A stretch of 64,000 bases of DNA. Source: Adineta vaga. Its lineage: Eukaryota; Rotifera. The notes under the pieces are model-generated. The model saw only the letters and a program-made list of their open reading frames with translations, did not search any database and was not told where the DNA came from. Location of the stretch: the NCBI GenBank assembly GCA_021613535.1, contig CP075494.1, forward strand, positions 6,014,001 to 6,078,000, in the 5' to 3' direction. The translations under genes were made by a program, and so were the position numbers. Of the stretch, positions 12,037-23,995 are shown one piece after another (positions within the stretch are counted from its first letter, which is position 1; every line of letters starts with the position of its first letter).

Positions 12037-12559
12037 ATGGGTTGTTGTACGTCTATTAAAGAATTAGATAAAGATCAAATTCATTCGCCGATTGCACTTG
12101 AAGTGAGAGGAAATACTTGTCGATATCATGGAACTACAGAACGAGGACGAATGCAGGTTTTATTATTATCTGTATTTTAATGACTAGTTTTGTTTTCTTC
12201 GATAGACATTGGGCAATGCTCATTTAGTTCTAACAGAAGATGGATTATATTCTCAAGTAATCGGTACTGCTTGTTGTGGAGATCGAGGTCATTTATATAT
12301 ACCTCTTGGTTCTATTTTAAGTGTTCGAGAACAAGACTGTAAATGATGAAACATTGAAATTAGATGTTAGTATGTTGTTTGTTTTATAGGGTTCAATGGT
12401 CTTTATCGACTTGATCGTCCACATCTTATTGTCACTTATCGAGTACCTCGAAAAGGTGAATTTCAAGTCGGTTGGCAAATGGATCATCCTAGTTATGAAC
12501 AATGGCATAGAGCCATTGAAAGACTTCTTGAACAGAAATTTATGATTAAATTACAATAA
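12037..12559 (+). CDS. Small MGCC protein, predicted N-terminally lipid-anchored
   Basis: Three exons: 12037-12156, then a segment from TLGNAHLV to VREQD, then WFNGLYRLDRP... to TAA at 12557-12559. They are joined by 50-60 nt introns that keep frame. The product is about 141 residues. It begins MGCCTSIKELDK: Gly2 followed by Cys3-Cys4 fits N-myristoylation plus palmitoylation, so a membrane-tethered cytosolic protein is likely. The body has alternating beta segments (HLVLTEDGLYSQVIG, HLYIPLGSILSVREQ, HLIVTYRVPRKGEFQVGWQM) and a final helix (YEQWHRAIERLLEQ). That pattern is reminiscent of a PH/PTB-like fold, as in lipid-anchored adaptors, but no family can be named. The start is fixed by the MGCC motif. 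Confidence 0.65.
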
Positions 12560-13297
12560 TTCGATTTGCTATCAATTACATTTCATCTAACAGTATTTTT
12601 AATTACTTTAATCATTTTCAAAGATAAAATAACATTCAATGATTAATGTATATTGCCACGAAGCTTGCGGATTCTATCATCCTCATATCAATCTTGAGGG
12701 TGTGGGTGATCTTCTAATCATTATCTGTATATTTGATAGATATACGTACTACGTTTTTCTTCAGCACTGACTTCTGGACATTAGAGTATAATGTGTTAGA
12801 CCACATGTCTATGTGAATGAATGTAATATTATTCATTCCACTTACATAAGTTATTCAATCTTTCTTCAAAAGTACTATCGAATTTCTGTGATTAGTTCAA
12901 TATTATTGACCTTTGATAGAGAAAAGAGAATGTTCTCATGAATCTATTTATAATGTTAGCATGCGGTTTGTATTATTTTTTATTCATACTTTATTATACT
13001 TCAACAGGTCGCATTGTTTCACTTGCAACCTGTCAAGAAAGAACACAACAAAACATCAAGCCGTAATTACCTCAAGATGTATTTCTAAGAATAATTTTAG
13101 TTCATATTGATAATTTTATGTAGCTTTGAATCAAGTAATAGTTTTAAAAGATACTGCAAGATGCAAAAATTAAACTGGTGCATCAGAAAAGCTTTGTTGC
13201 TAGGTATACTAAAACGTTTATTATATTTTTGATGTACTAACTATGGTTTAGCGCTGGAAACAATACAAGATTCGTCATGCGACGTTGATGATCATTG
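12560..13297. other. Intergenic, about 0.74 kb
   Basis: No firm gene. A 42-codon frame at 12938-13066 starts with a signal-peptide-like stretch (MNLFIMLACGLYYFLFILYY) but is too short to support alone. The segment lies between convergent transcription units. Confidence 0.45.
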
Positions 13298-15685
13298 TTA
13301 CTTTTTCAAGCTTGCTATGTCTCCTTCGCCTCTTTTCACATCTTTATGATCAGGTCCATAATTAGCTCGATAAATCGAGAGACTTTCGTTGAAATAACGC
13401 AGTGCTTCAGATGGATTATTTAGTTTTTCATAAAGTATGCCAACATTTCGCAAACTGTTGGCAATGTTAATATGATCAGAAGTGAAGGTTTGACGATTGA
13501 GTTCAAGCGCTCGATGTTGACATCGTAATGCATCTTCGAACATGTCATAGTTTTCATACAAACAAGCCATTGATGTGAGACAGTCTGAAGTGATCTGGTA
13601 GTCAAACGGTTTAAAATCTTCTAAAATTGAGAGAGCTTCTTCATAATATTGCAATGCTCCATTTGGATCATTGTTCTCGATCAGATCACTCATGATCATC
13701 AATGTTCGAGCAACACGAAGATGATTTTCACCCAATCTATCTTTTTGAACAATCAGCTTTTCTTGACAAAATTCTAATGCTTTATCGATCTCATTCATCT
13801 GTTTGTATGTATCAATGATCCAGTCAAGATGATCTGAAAGATCTGGATGATCAAAAGGTAGTCATTGTTCTTCCATATTTAGCTGTTGTTGATAATAATC
13901 GAGAGCAACATCTAAATCACCTTTCTTCTTATGAGCGTATCCAATCTGACCGAGACATGGTGCTATGTTACTATGTTGATCAGGAAGGACACGTTTATAC
14001 ATCTCAAGTGCACGAGAGAAATATGTAAGAGCAGTATCGAAATCTTCCTTATCACTGTATACTCTACCAATATTTTCAATTATCATTGCTTTTTTTAAAC
14101 GATCATTTGGATAGTTTATTTCAAAGATCTTCAAAGCCTTTTGATAATAGTCAAGTGCTTTGTCATAATCGCCCTTTGTTTTATGAATATTACCTATATT
14201 GTTGAGCGAACCAGCTATATGAGGATGATTTGGTGGCAATTGTTTTCGGCGCATCTCATAGGCTATTTCCAGGTTTTTCAGAGCCGAATTCAATTCATCT
14301 TTTTTTCCATGTACAAGTCCAATATTGTTATAAACAGATGCAATATCAGGATGATCAGACGGAAGTGATTGAAGCAACATCTTGAAATATTTCTCTGCTC
14401 GATCCACTTGACCTAAGTCATACAACAGAAGACGACCAAAATAGATGATCGGTGAATAATCCTCTAGTTGTTGTTTTGATAACACAAGATATTCTTGAAC
14501 TTTTTCTGCACCTTCATCTGTACTGTTCAATTGCACTTTCCACATCGGAAGTGTCGAATCAAAGTGAACAGAGTGAATTTTGAATAGAGAATTGAGACTA
14601 AACAACATTTCTTCTTCACCATCAATTCGACTCTTATCCTTCACATCAGCACAGATAATATTCTTCATTGATAGATCAGCTTTAGTCTCAAATAGAACAG
14701 ATCGAAAGTCATTTGATACAACGTTTCCATGAACAAAATTAAGTGATGCATTGATGTTTCTTGATGTGGATAGAAATCCATTTGTTGAAATGACTTTACC
14801 AACATTATCTTTGAGTTTATCGAGTTCTTCACTTGGAATTTGTGTTCCACGATACAATGTTAGAACTTCTTTATCTTTCAGTTGTTGACGTTCGTTTTCA
14901 ATGGCTGAACATAAGTCGATGATGAAGAATCGAAAGGTATAGAGTAATTCAATATCTTTTGTTCGTAATGCTTTGTTCAGTAGTTTATATAGAAAACATT
15001 CATCTGTATACCATTCGATCGCTTGTTCACGACAATAAGTTCGTTTGAATTGTTTAATTTTCTCTAATTCTCGTTTATTGTTTTTATAATAATCATGACA
15101 CATGTCAATCATTTGTTGTTTTGCTTGTTGATCTTGTGACATTTGTCTGAGAACAAACACTAACATTTGATGTAATAGAAATGATGCTGATTCTTTGGAG
15201 AGATCTTTGAGTGATTTTTGTTTTTGATCGAAGAGACTAAATGCTATTGTTTGTTTTTCGACGAGTTCCATTTTTTCTCGAATAGCTTCTAATAAAGTCT
15301 GTTAATCAGTGAAGATTCCAACGATTTTACTGTATTCTTGCATTAATGGTTGATGATATTGACTGTTAGAACAGAAAATAAAAACAGCGACGAGAACTCG
15401 TTGATGATGAGTTTGTTAAAGTACACGTCGTGCAAAGGCACCTGAAACAATGAGAAAGATTTGTTCATCTTTGATAGACTTGATCAAGTCAAGACATCGA
15501 TTAAAATTTGAATAGAACTGCACAGCTGGATTGAGTTCAATCAACATTGTTTGAGTAAGAAGACAATCTTGTGATTGCTCCATATTTGCATCGAGCCAGA
15601 TGAGTTGAATATTTTCTTTGTTGTCCGAAATTTCATTCGGTAGGAGATCTCGTCGTCTTGTGTTTAGTGGTTCATTAGTAGCCAT
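13298..15685 (-). pseudogene. ADP-ribosyltransferase (ART, R-S-E class) plus TPR protein, interrupted by three in-frame stops
   Basis: A single reading frame of 796 codons runs from ATG at 15685 to a stop at 13298. It is broken by TAA at 15416-15418, TAA at 15302-15304 and TGA at 13862-13864; no frameshift is needed. The first part (IQLIWLDANMEQSQD...) is the N-terminal domain seen before many bdelloid ART domains. The ART core has the Arg motif (TLYRGTQI, near 14850), the STS motif (GFLSTSRN) and the catalytic ExE motif (DGEEEMLFS), all intact. TPR repeats of kinesin-light-chain type (about 42 residues each, with NNIGxVHxxKGDLDxALxYY-like cores) fill 13860-14400 and 13310-13800. The family mono-ADP-ribosylates proteins. 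With these stops it is probably a recent pseudogene; a shorter ART-TPR product from an internal ATG (15271) is conceivable. Confidence 0.85.
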
Positions 15686-16646
15686 TGTAACTAATAGTAG
15701 CTATTTTATTTCTAAATTGAAGATAGATGTATTTCAAATACATGTATACAGAGACAAAAAAATCGAATGTGTGACACAACAAAACTTCTCACTAGCAAAT
15801 TCTTCTATTTTGTGAGTTACTGCTTTCAGGTATTCTTGAGATGCATTATCCCGTTCTTCCTTGGTAGTGAGAATTGGTTTCTTTTTCGCGGAATGAAACA
15901 TTCGATTCTGTTATTTTTGACAAAAAACTTCCAACACAATTTTAAAGCCATGTGCTTATAATGGCTGTATAGAATTATAACGGTAAATCTAATTTCAAAT
16001 GAAAAATTTCATTTATATTGTAATATTTTTTCGCGTCCTACCACCTGTGAGATTTCAATAGAGAGTTAAAACAAATAAGAGTATTTGTGACGAATATACA
16101 AATAGTAAAATGGGAAGCTATTAAAACCTATCGAGCTGATATGAATGAATATTAGATTTTATATTTTTTTCTGCAGCAAAAATAAGAAAGTTCTGATGTA
16201 TATCCAAACTATAAATGCTACGATAAACAATTTTTACCAACATTTTATTCAAATTTAAGAAAATTACAGTGGACAAAAAACAAATAGTGATATGCTACCA
16301 AAAACGTAGCAGTAACTAATATCTTTCAGAGTATTTTATAATTCCCTAGTCACTATAATTGTTATTCTACGTCTGAGAACGTAGAAAGTATTTATGAAAT
16401 TCAATTCATATATTTTGTGCAGTACTTGCGTTATCTCTGTCATCCAATTTAGTTGTATTTTCTTATATTTATAAAATAAGATGTGTTAGTAAACCAGCGA
16501 CCTCTTTTTCATACATTCGATTCCCGTTGGTTCAAGTCTTTATTTTGATAATATAACATTAATAGAAATAGAAGTAGAATCCAGCAACAGCAAGCTTCTT
16601 TTCCCTGAAAAAAGAAGTAGAAAATTTTTTCAATCAATCTGAGCAC
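15686..16646. other. Intergenic, about 0.96 kb, with one perfect short hairpin
   Basis: Separates the divergent ART-TPR pseudogene and PTGES2. No convincing coding sequence. A 22-nt perfect inverted repeat lies at 16365-16386. Confidence 0.45.
16365..16386. repeat. Short perfect inverted repeat (8-bp arms, 6-nt loop)
   Basis: TTCTACGT, a 6-nt spacer, then ACGTAGAA. It could be a protein-binding palindrome or chance; it is not followed by a T-run that would suggest a terminator. Confidence 0.4.
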
Positions 16647-18142
16647 ATGGCTCTCTTCTTTCTTTCAACTAGTCGAACTCTTTCTTCTGCTTTAATACGT
16701 CGACAGGTTCTTTCACATACTCCTCGTCTTCTCTCTTCCAATCAATGTAACAATGATTTGCTTCAAGCTCAAAAACAACAACTAAAAGTTGAACGTCCAT
16801 CAGCAACACCAAGGCAGTCGCCTCGTCTCCGCCGATATCATTATTATCTATTGTCAATTGCTACTGGAGCATTAATAGGAACAATCTATGCATTACGTCA
16901 AGTACGAAAACATGAAGGAAGTCTACCTGAATATGTTGCTAATCCTGAATTATTCGAACGTAAAGCTATGGAAACTCGTCCTTTACCACCACCGGTGACT
17001 AAACATGTAACATTTGATGCTCCACCAAGAATCAATTTTCCATACAATTTAACATTATATCAATACGTAACATGGTTTGTATAGCTTTTAAATAACATTC
17101 TAAAGTTCAACTATACCACTATTTCTATTTATTCTAGTCCATTCTGTTGTAAAGTACGTGCATATTTAAATTATAATCGTATTCCATATGATATTGTGGA
17201 AGTTAACAGTGTTATGCATACTGAAACAAAATGGTCTTTATATGATAGAGTACCTATTGTTGTTGTTGAAAATGAACATATTCAATTGAATGATTCAAGT
17301 CAAATTGTATCTGTTATTGAATCCTATTTACGTCAACCAACAAAAACATTTAAAAATATTATCAAATATTATAAAACCATACTTGAAAAGGATCAAAAAG
17401 GAAATTTATTTTTTACCTATCCAAATAAATATTCAATTATCGAACCATCCATCAGTGATCGTTTAGAAATAATTAAATCAGAAGAAAAATTAGCCAATTC
17501 AAATGAATCAAAATCATTCTTTGCTAGACTATTTTCTCGATCAACACCAACACCAACTCCATCCGAAACTAAATCAAAAGTTATTGTTTCCAAAAAATCC
17601 AATGAAGAAAATGAATTCGAACGTCAATGGCGTGAATGGGTTGATAACAAATTTATTCATGCTTTATCACCAAATATTTATTGTACATTGAGACAATCTT
17701 TGGATACATTTCGATGGTTTTCAAAAGCTGGTGATTGGGAAGAAATTTTCCCATGGTATCAACGTTGGATTATTGTCTATCTTGGAGCTATTGTTATGCG
17801 TGCAGTAGCAATACGTTTGAAGAAAAAATATAATTTACATGATGATGTTCGACTTTCCTTATATGAATGTGCTAATGAATGGATTAATGCAATTGGAGAC
17901 AAAGATTTTCTTGGTAAGTTACATTATTGAGAGAATCGAATGAGATTGATTTTTATAAATTTTTAGGTGGATCCGAACCAAATCTAGCTGATTTGAATGT
18001 TTATGGTATTTTAACAGCTATTCAAGGATGTGAAGCATTTCATGATTTAATGACGAAGACAAAAATTCAACCATGGTTTGAACGTATGAAGAATTTAGTT
18101 GAACCTCATCGTATTGATACACTAGTTCGTGCTATTTCTTAA
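16647..18142 (+). CDS. PTGES2: Prostaglandin E synthase 2 (membrane-associated, glutaredoxin/GST fold)
   Basis: PTGES2 isomerises prostaglandin H2 to E2 in vitro and has a thioredoxin-like domain fused to a GST-C domain. Exons are 16647-17074, 17138-17913 and 17967-18142 (1380 nt, 459 aa). The first splice junction rebuilds the active site: LYQYVTCPFCCKVRAYL, with the CPFC redox pair. Downstream are NRIPYDIVEVN, RVPIVVVE and the GST-C helices (EFERQWREWVDNKF, GGSEPNLADLNVYGIL, PWFERMKNLV). The N-terminus has a presequence-like Arg/Ser-rich stretch and a helix at about residues 68-85 (LLSIATGALIGTIYALRQV), consistent with membrane anchoring. A Ser/Thr/Pro insert (STPTPTPSETKSK) lies between the two folds. 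Start chosen at the first ATG of the open exon. Confidence 0.93.
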
Positions 18143-18581
18143 ATATCCTTTTTCTTTTCTTCATAATAAAAACGGAAAAATATCATTGTTCTGTTTGGAT
18201 CTGCTCTCTATGTTTTCTCTTGTTTGGTATGTAAACAAATTACGACATGAATTACGTCGTTTACTGATAATGGTCTACTTTTTGGACTTCTTTGGACATG
18301 TCTGTAATTTCTGTTAAAAGTAAAGTCAAAAGTTATTTGATATAGCTTCTTATATTAATTCTACACATATTTTTTTGTTGTTCGTTTGAGTCATATTTGT
18401 TATTGTGCAGAAAGAAGAGTGCGTGATATATGCATACAAGGAAAGAAAAAGGGCATAGTATCACACTCGTTTTTTTTCGTAATGAAGTGTAGTATGCTTC
18501 TTAAATACGTAAAATAATCAATGTAACTGAGTTTTATCTCGAGATATTTTTTTTTTGTTTCAGTTGATCATTATTTAGAGG
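18143..18581. other. Intergenic with a possible splice acceptor before GPD1
   Basis: A polypyrimidine tract ending in TTTCAG lies at about 18547-18563, 18 nt before the GPD1 ATG. It could be a 5' UTR intron end or a spliced-leader trans-splice site. No other feature seen. Confidence 0.4.
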
Positions 18582-19864
18582 ATGTCTTCAAAAAAGAAAA
18601 TTGCGATTGTTGGTTCCGGTAATTGGGGAAGTGCGATGTAAGTGTTTTGTGATTTGATTTGATCGAGTCTTTTGTTTTTCTTCTTTAATAAAGTGCTGGT
18701 CACATTGGTGAAAAAATTCTTCAATTACAAGATGAGTATGATCAACAAATTCTCATGTGGTGTAAAGAAGAAATCTTAGATGATGGAAGTAAATTAACTG
18801 ATGTAATTAATACAAAACATGAAAATACAAAATATTTACCTGATAAAAGCATTCCGGATAATGTTGTTGCTGTAGCTGATCTTCGTGAAGCTGTGAAAGA
18901 TGCAGATATTCTTATATTTGTGATACCACATCAATTTGTGAAACAAACTTGTGAACAACTCAAAGATCAAGTCAAATCAACTGCCTTTGCTTTAACATTA
19001 ATTAAAGTAAATACAATTAAATCTCTTTTGAAATACATCCTTTTTATTCATATAGGGTTTTTATATTGATGAAAAAACCAATGAATTATTACTTGTATCA
19101 GAAATTATTAAAAATACATTGAATATTTCATGTTTAAGTATGATGGGAGGTATGATTGATTTTTCTTTTCTTTTAATCATAATGATGTTGAATTCTGTTA
19201 TTTATATAGCTAATATTGCTAAAGAAGTAGCTGATAAAGTTTTTTGTGAAGCTACTATCGGTTCTCGTCATGATGAACATAGTGAAACAGTTCGACAACT
19301 AATTGATCGACCTTATTTTCGTATACGATTCTATCCAGATGTTGAAATTATTGAAATACTTGGTGCTTTAAAAAATGTGATTGCAATGTGTGCTGGTTTT
19401 TCTGATGGATTAAAAGCTGGTTTCAATACTCGAGCAGCTGTATGTGATTCAATTTGATTTGTTTAGGTACATTCATCTTTGTCTTCTAGGTTCTTCGATT
19501 AGGTTTCCGTGAAATGATAAATTTTTGTCGATTACATTCGCAAGAATCATCATCAGATATTTATCTTGAATCATGTGGTATTGCTGATTTAATTGCATCA
19601 GCATTAGGTGGACGAAATTATAATGGAGCCAAGAAAATGGCAGAAACTAATAAATCGTTAGAAGATATTGAAAAAGAAGATCTAAATGGACAATCATTAC
19701 AAGGTCCAGGAACAGCCAAGGAAGTTTATACTTTTCTTGAAGGAAAGAATTTATTAGATCAATTTCCAATGTTTCGTGATGCTCATCTTATCTGTCAAAG
19801 AAAAGTTGAACCAAAACAATTATTAGAAAATCTAACGAATCATCCTGATTATAATCAAAAATAA
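18582..19864 (+). CDS. GPD1: Glycerol-3-phosphate dehydrogenase, NAD+-dependent, cytosolic
   Basis: Interconverts dihydroxyacetone phosphate and glycerol 3-phosphate with NADH, linking glycolysis to lipid synthesis and the glycerol phosphate shuttle. The N-terminal Rossmann motif is KKKIAIVGSGNWGSAI, split by an intron after SAI. Further family segments are HENTKYLP, ADILIFVIPHQF, SMMGANIAKEVAD (spliced), the catalytic/substrate region GALKNVIAMCAGFSDGL with its Lys, then NTRAAVLRLG and GGRNYNGAK. Introns of about 45-65 nt join in frame, and the product is about 350 aa, the usual family length. No peroxisomal or mitochondrial targeting sequence is visible. Confidence 0.95.
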
Positions 19865-19978
19865 TAAGAAATTTGAATTTGTTCTATAAATTTTGGTGGT
19901 GCTTTGAAAATTAATTGTCAATCTAATTTAGTTTATTGTTTTCAAGTATTCATGTTTTTATAATAGTTGATAAGTTCA

Positions 19979-20002
19979 ATAAATAAAATAAAATAAAATA
20001 AA
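19979..20002. repeat. AAATA pentanucleotide run in a convergent 3' region
   Basis: About five AATAA/AAATA units sit between the GPD1 stop and the 3' end of the next (minus-strand) gene. They also supply several overlapping AATAAA polyadenylation-signal matches for GPD1. Confidence 0.6.
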
Positions 20003-20018
20003 CTCTTCGTTCAGTTTT

Positions 20019-23000
20019 TTAAGTTGTATTAATCACTGCAACCGGTAGTGTAGATACAACATTCGTTATTTGTTGACGTCGATATCGAATAATATGATAT
20101 CCAATTTGGATGATTAACGGAGTAATCAATTTCAATACGACTGATAATCCACCAAAGAGACCAATAATAATCGTTATCGTATATACTGGACTGATTGATC
20201 GAGAATAAGTATAGGTACACCAAAGTGGAGCACATGTCGAATAATAGTGTTCATAAACGACTTTAGTTGTCCAACTATCAACTAGAAGAGTATCGATTAA
20301 CGATTGAATAGTATCATTACGAGATGAAAGAGTATCATTCAAAGGACGAAATACTAAATTTGTTGGTCCATACATTGATTTTAATTGATCAATGCATGTT
20401 ATATTATAAAGACATTCAAGTGTTGACTGAAGAAGTGATTCAAGAGGATAACATCCAACATGTAAACCAGGAATGATTCGTCCAGCGAAGGATGCTGATG
20501 AAATACACATAGGACTTGTACCACAAGTACAATTCTCAGTCGCATATGACAATGGTAATGCCCATAAGGTAGCCCATTTTAAATTCGCATGTAATAGAAA
20601 GAAATGCCAGTTCGATAAAATAGAGGAAACAATCCCGTTACCTTGATTCATATATCGAATAAAATCAAGAGTTAAAACGAATGTTCGAGGAGTTGATATA
20701 AGGAATTGTTTGAGAATTGTGTTTGCTTCTTGTTCAATCGTTTCACGTGATTGAACTCTTTGAGTAGTAATTGTATTTCGAGAAAATCGAATGATCGCTT
20801 CTGTCACAGTATCATTTGCTAGTGTACAAAATGATGAAAGTAATCGAAAATGTGAAACAGCAAAGAGACGATAATCATCATATGAATATTCTAAACTTGC
20901 TGTCGAAGAATAAAGTAAAGAAGTCCATATAGAATTGAATCGAATAAAATCACTTGAACATAATTGATGATAATAAGGTTGAATTGACATAAATGATTGA
21001 TAAGTAACAATAATATTCTTACAGGGACAATCAAGTGTTGTTGAATATTGTGGATGTAAACGAAGTCGATCAAATTCATCTTGAGCTGGATCAAGAATTT
21101 TGACAATTTCAGTTTGTGTTTCAATAAATGTATATATAATCATAATACTAACAACAATTATTAGTAGTAAAAGATAAAGACGTGTAGTAATGATTTCTCG
21201 TCGTTGCCGTTGATTATCATTCCATGATAGTTCACTTTTGAGTAGATTAAAATTCAATATTTTACGTTTCACCGCGTGCGACATACGAATCATTCTATGA
21301 CTATTTGTTAAAGAATCTAACATGAATACAATTAAATGTACGGTTATAAAGAATCTAATAGTTTTTCATTTAATTTACCTGTTGTATTCAATTGTGTTCG
21401 ATTTTTACGTAGTCGATTTCGCAATGGACGAATGATCATTGAAACAATAATTCTTAATCCAATGGATAAACCACCAAATAAACCGACGAGTTTAGTAATT
21501 GTTTCAAGAGGATTATTTCGAGCTGTATATGAATAAATACATTCTGCTGGAGCACATCGATCATAATAATTCTCGTAACTAATATTTTCATTCCAACTTT
21601 CAATCATTAGATTATCCATTATTATTCCAACAAGACTATGAGATGAATATCGAGTTTGATTTGTATTAAGAATTGGAATATCAATTGATCGGTCAGATTT
21701 AATTTCCTCTTGAACTATATCCAAACATGTTTGATTAAAAAAACATGAAAGTGAAGATCGAAGAACACTTGATAGAACGACACAACTAATCAATATATCG
21801 GGTAAAGTGAAATTTAAATAATATGGTGTGGTTATATCAAGGCCAGTATAATAGAAAAAACTCATAACATCATCACACATATCATCAATTCCACATGAAC
21901 AGCCATTTGTTTCTACTGGTTTCCATTTGAAATCGATGGTTTTCTCAGTAGTAGACAATTCATCTGTATGAAGTAGGACACTTGAATAGCCTGTTGTATA
22001 CATCGTTTTTGTATGTAATTCAACAAGTGCTAGAATACGATGAAATTCACTGATTGTATTTTTTTGAAATTGTTCTATACTTGTCATGATTTGAGTCTGA
22101 AAATCGGATGTACTCACAGCTGAATCGGTAATAAATGATGATCGACTAAAACTATACCAGGAGTCCGTAGTAATTACTTTCGAAAGTGAACATAACGTAG
22201 TTAAACTATTGAAAAAAGTTGGACCAGCAACTCGAAAATCGATTTCATCATAATCTGAATCGACGATATTTAAACTCGAAATAGAAATAATCCATCCTTC
22301 GGATATATACAAACTCGAACATATGGGATGATAGATTGGCGAAAGTGAAATGAATAGTTCATATGCATTAGCAATACGAGTACATGGACATCGAAGCGTA
22401 CTGGGATATTTTTCATATAAAGTTTGAAATATTTCTCGTGGTGGATCTAATACAGTTACTGTATAGACGCGACTTGACAATAATAAGTAAATGATTATAA
22501 TGAGCAAAGATGATAACAAAGTAATTATATAGACGCGAGTTGTAATCTTCGCCGTTTGTAATTCATAAGGATCAATACGACTTTCCGCTGTTTTAAATAG
22601 ATTCAATTCAATAATTCGAACTTTTATTTTGTTATATATGCGTCGAATACGGAGCATTAAAGGAACTGAAAGTATACTATTCCTAACCTGTTTTCATACG
22701 AAAAGCATCTTACCGGTATTATCACTTTCATGTCGATTTCTCAAATTATGTACCATATGTGGTATGCACATACGAAGTGCCAGTGTAAGACCACCATAAA
22801 CACCTAATAAAGTTGTTAAGATTTGTAAAAAACTGTTTTGTTTTGTTAACTTATAAGTGCAAAGAATCGGTGCACATGTGGAATAATAAGCAGCAAATGA
22901 AGTTTTAGCAGACCAATATTCGAGAAATAGACTTTGGGCAAGTGTTTCAACATTTGTTTCTGGTGAAAATTTTGTTTGATTGGCTTTGAGAGTATCCAGA

Positions 23001-23995
23001 ATAGTAATATCGGTTGCTGGAAAAAATGTTAAAACAATGTTGAAACATGATGAATTAAAAAAACATGAAAGTGCTGATTTAAGTAATGATTCGAGAGCAT
23101 AACATCCAACGACAATACCAGTAACAGTTTCAATGAAATCATCTGGTACATACAAAGCTCCTTCAGTTTCTTCAGCATATACTTCAAGAAATCTTGATTG
23201 TGCATAACAATTTGAACTAATACCACAAAAACATTCTTCATTATTATCCCCGTCCCAAACAGTTTCAAGTGGAAATGCATCAAGTGAACCATTCGGATAA
23301 ATAGTTAATAAATGCATCTTTGATGTTTGCATTGCTGGTTGTAAACCATTCATTTGAGTTGTATCGCGAACTAGATTTAGAAGACGGCGAAATGTATAAA
23401 TTGTTGATGTTTTGACAAATTCACTGATGACTTCAGTTTGACTTGTAAGTGATGATATTGAAAGAACTTGTGGACTCAACAAAGCAGTAGAAAGAAAATC
23501 ATCGACTGCATCTTGAAGTATACGATTAGCAAATAAACAAAGTGAAGCAAGAAGTTGAAATTGATTAGTTCCTGTTGAACGAAAATCGAATGGATGGTAA
23601 TAGGTCATATCTGGACTAAATAGAAGATTGATCCAACGTTCAGAAACAAATATACTTGAGCATACAGGATGAAATTTGTATGATATATTTATGAAGGTTT
23701 CATATGGTACTTCTACGTGACTACATGGACAATGGAGTGTGCTCGAATATGCTGAGTAAAGATTTTGGAAAACATCTTGTGAGGGATTTCGTACAGTAAT
23801 ATTTTCAACATATTGACCGAGAGCAGTAAAAGCACTGAGAATGAATACAGCACTTGTCAGAAGAAGGATATATATTCGAGTTGAAATAATAGCTGTACGC
23901 AATCGATTTGGGTCAGTTACAGTATCGATAGTTTCAAACAGATTCAAATTAACGATATGTATTTTAATATAACGAAGAATAGCTAGAAAATGCAT
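20019..23995 (-). CDS. Triple-repeat two-TM, Cys-rich protein; candidate concatenated DEG/ENaC-like channel
   Basis: Three homologous units lie head to tail: 22714-23995, 21379-22665 and 20019-21316. Each has a long stop-free frame. The intervals 22666-22713 (48 nt, GTAAGA...TTTCAG) and 21317-21378 (62 nt, GTAAAT...GTTAG) are canonical introns. Both are phase 1, and removing them fuses the units in frame into 1288 residues. Each unit has a short cytosolic-looking N-terminus, TM1 (e.g. IYILLLTSAVFILSAFTAL), an ectodomain with 12 invariant cysteines (CPC, CSS, LC/FC, CxCGx4-5C, Cx13-14CxxxxxC, CAPxxC), and TM2 containing GLFGGLS, GLFGGLS or GVYGGLT. DEG/ENaC/ASIC channels share two TMs, a Cys-rich ectodomain and a GLFxGxS filter helix, but the HG gating motif before TM1 is not evident. 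Start ATG is at 23995; an upstream TTG is not used. Alternatively these are three separate genes 20-36 bp apart. Confidence 0.75.

Noticed and set aside
12938-13066. 42-aa signal-peptide-like frame
   Set aside because: Too short to exceed chance, with no flanking exon or conserved motif.
15302-15430. Possible intron removing the first stop of the ART-TPR gene (donor GTAC near 15421, acceptor AACAG near 15362)
   Set aside because: The interval is 62 nt, so splicing would shift the frame into an immediate stop. The unspliced frame instead reads family-like sequence on both sides of each stop.
16480-16545. tRNA-like 3' half (TTCGATTCCCG followed by a stem-like end)
   Set aside because: No matching 5' acceptor, D arm or anticodon arm upstream; a chance B-box match.
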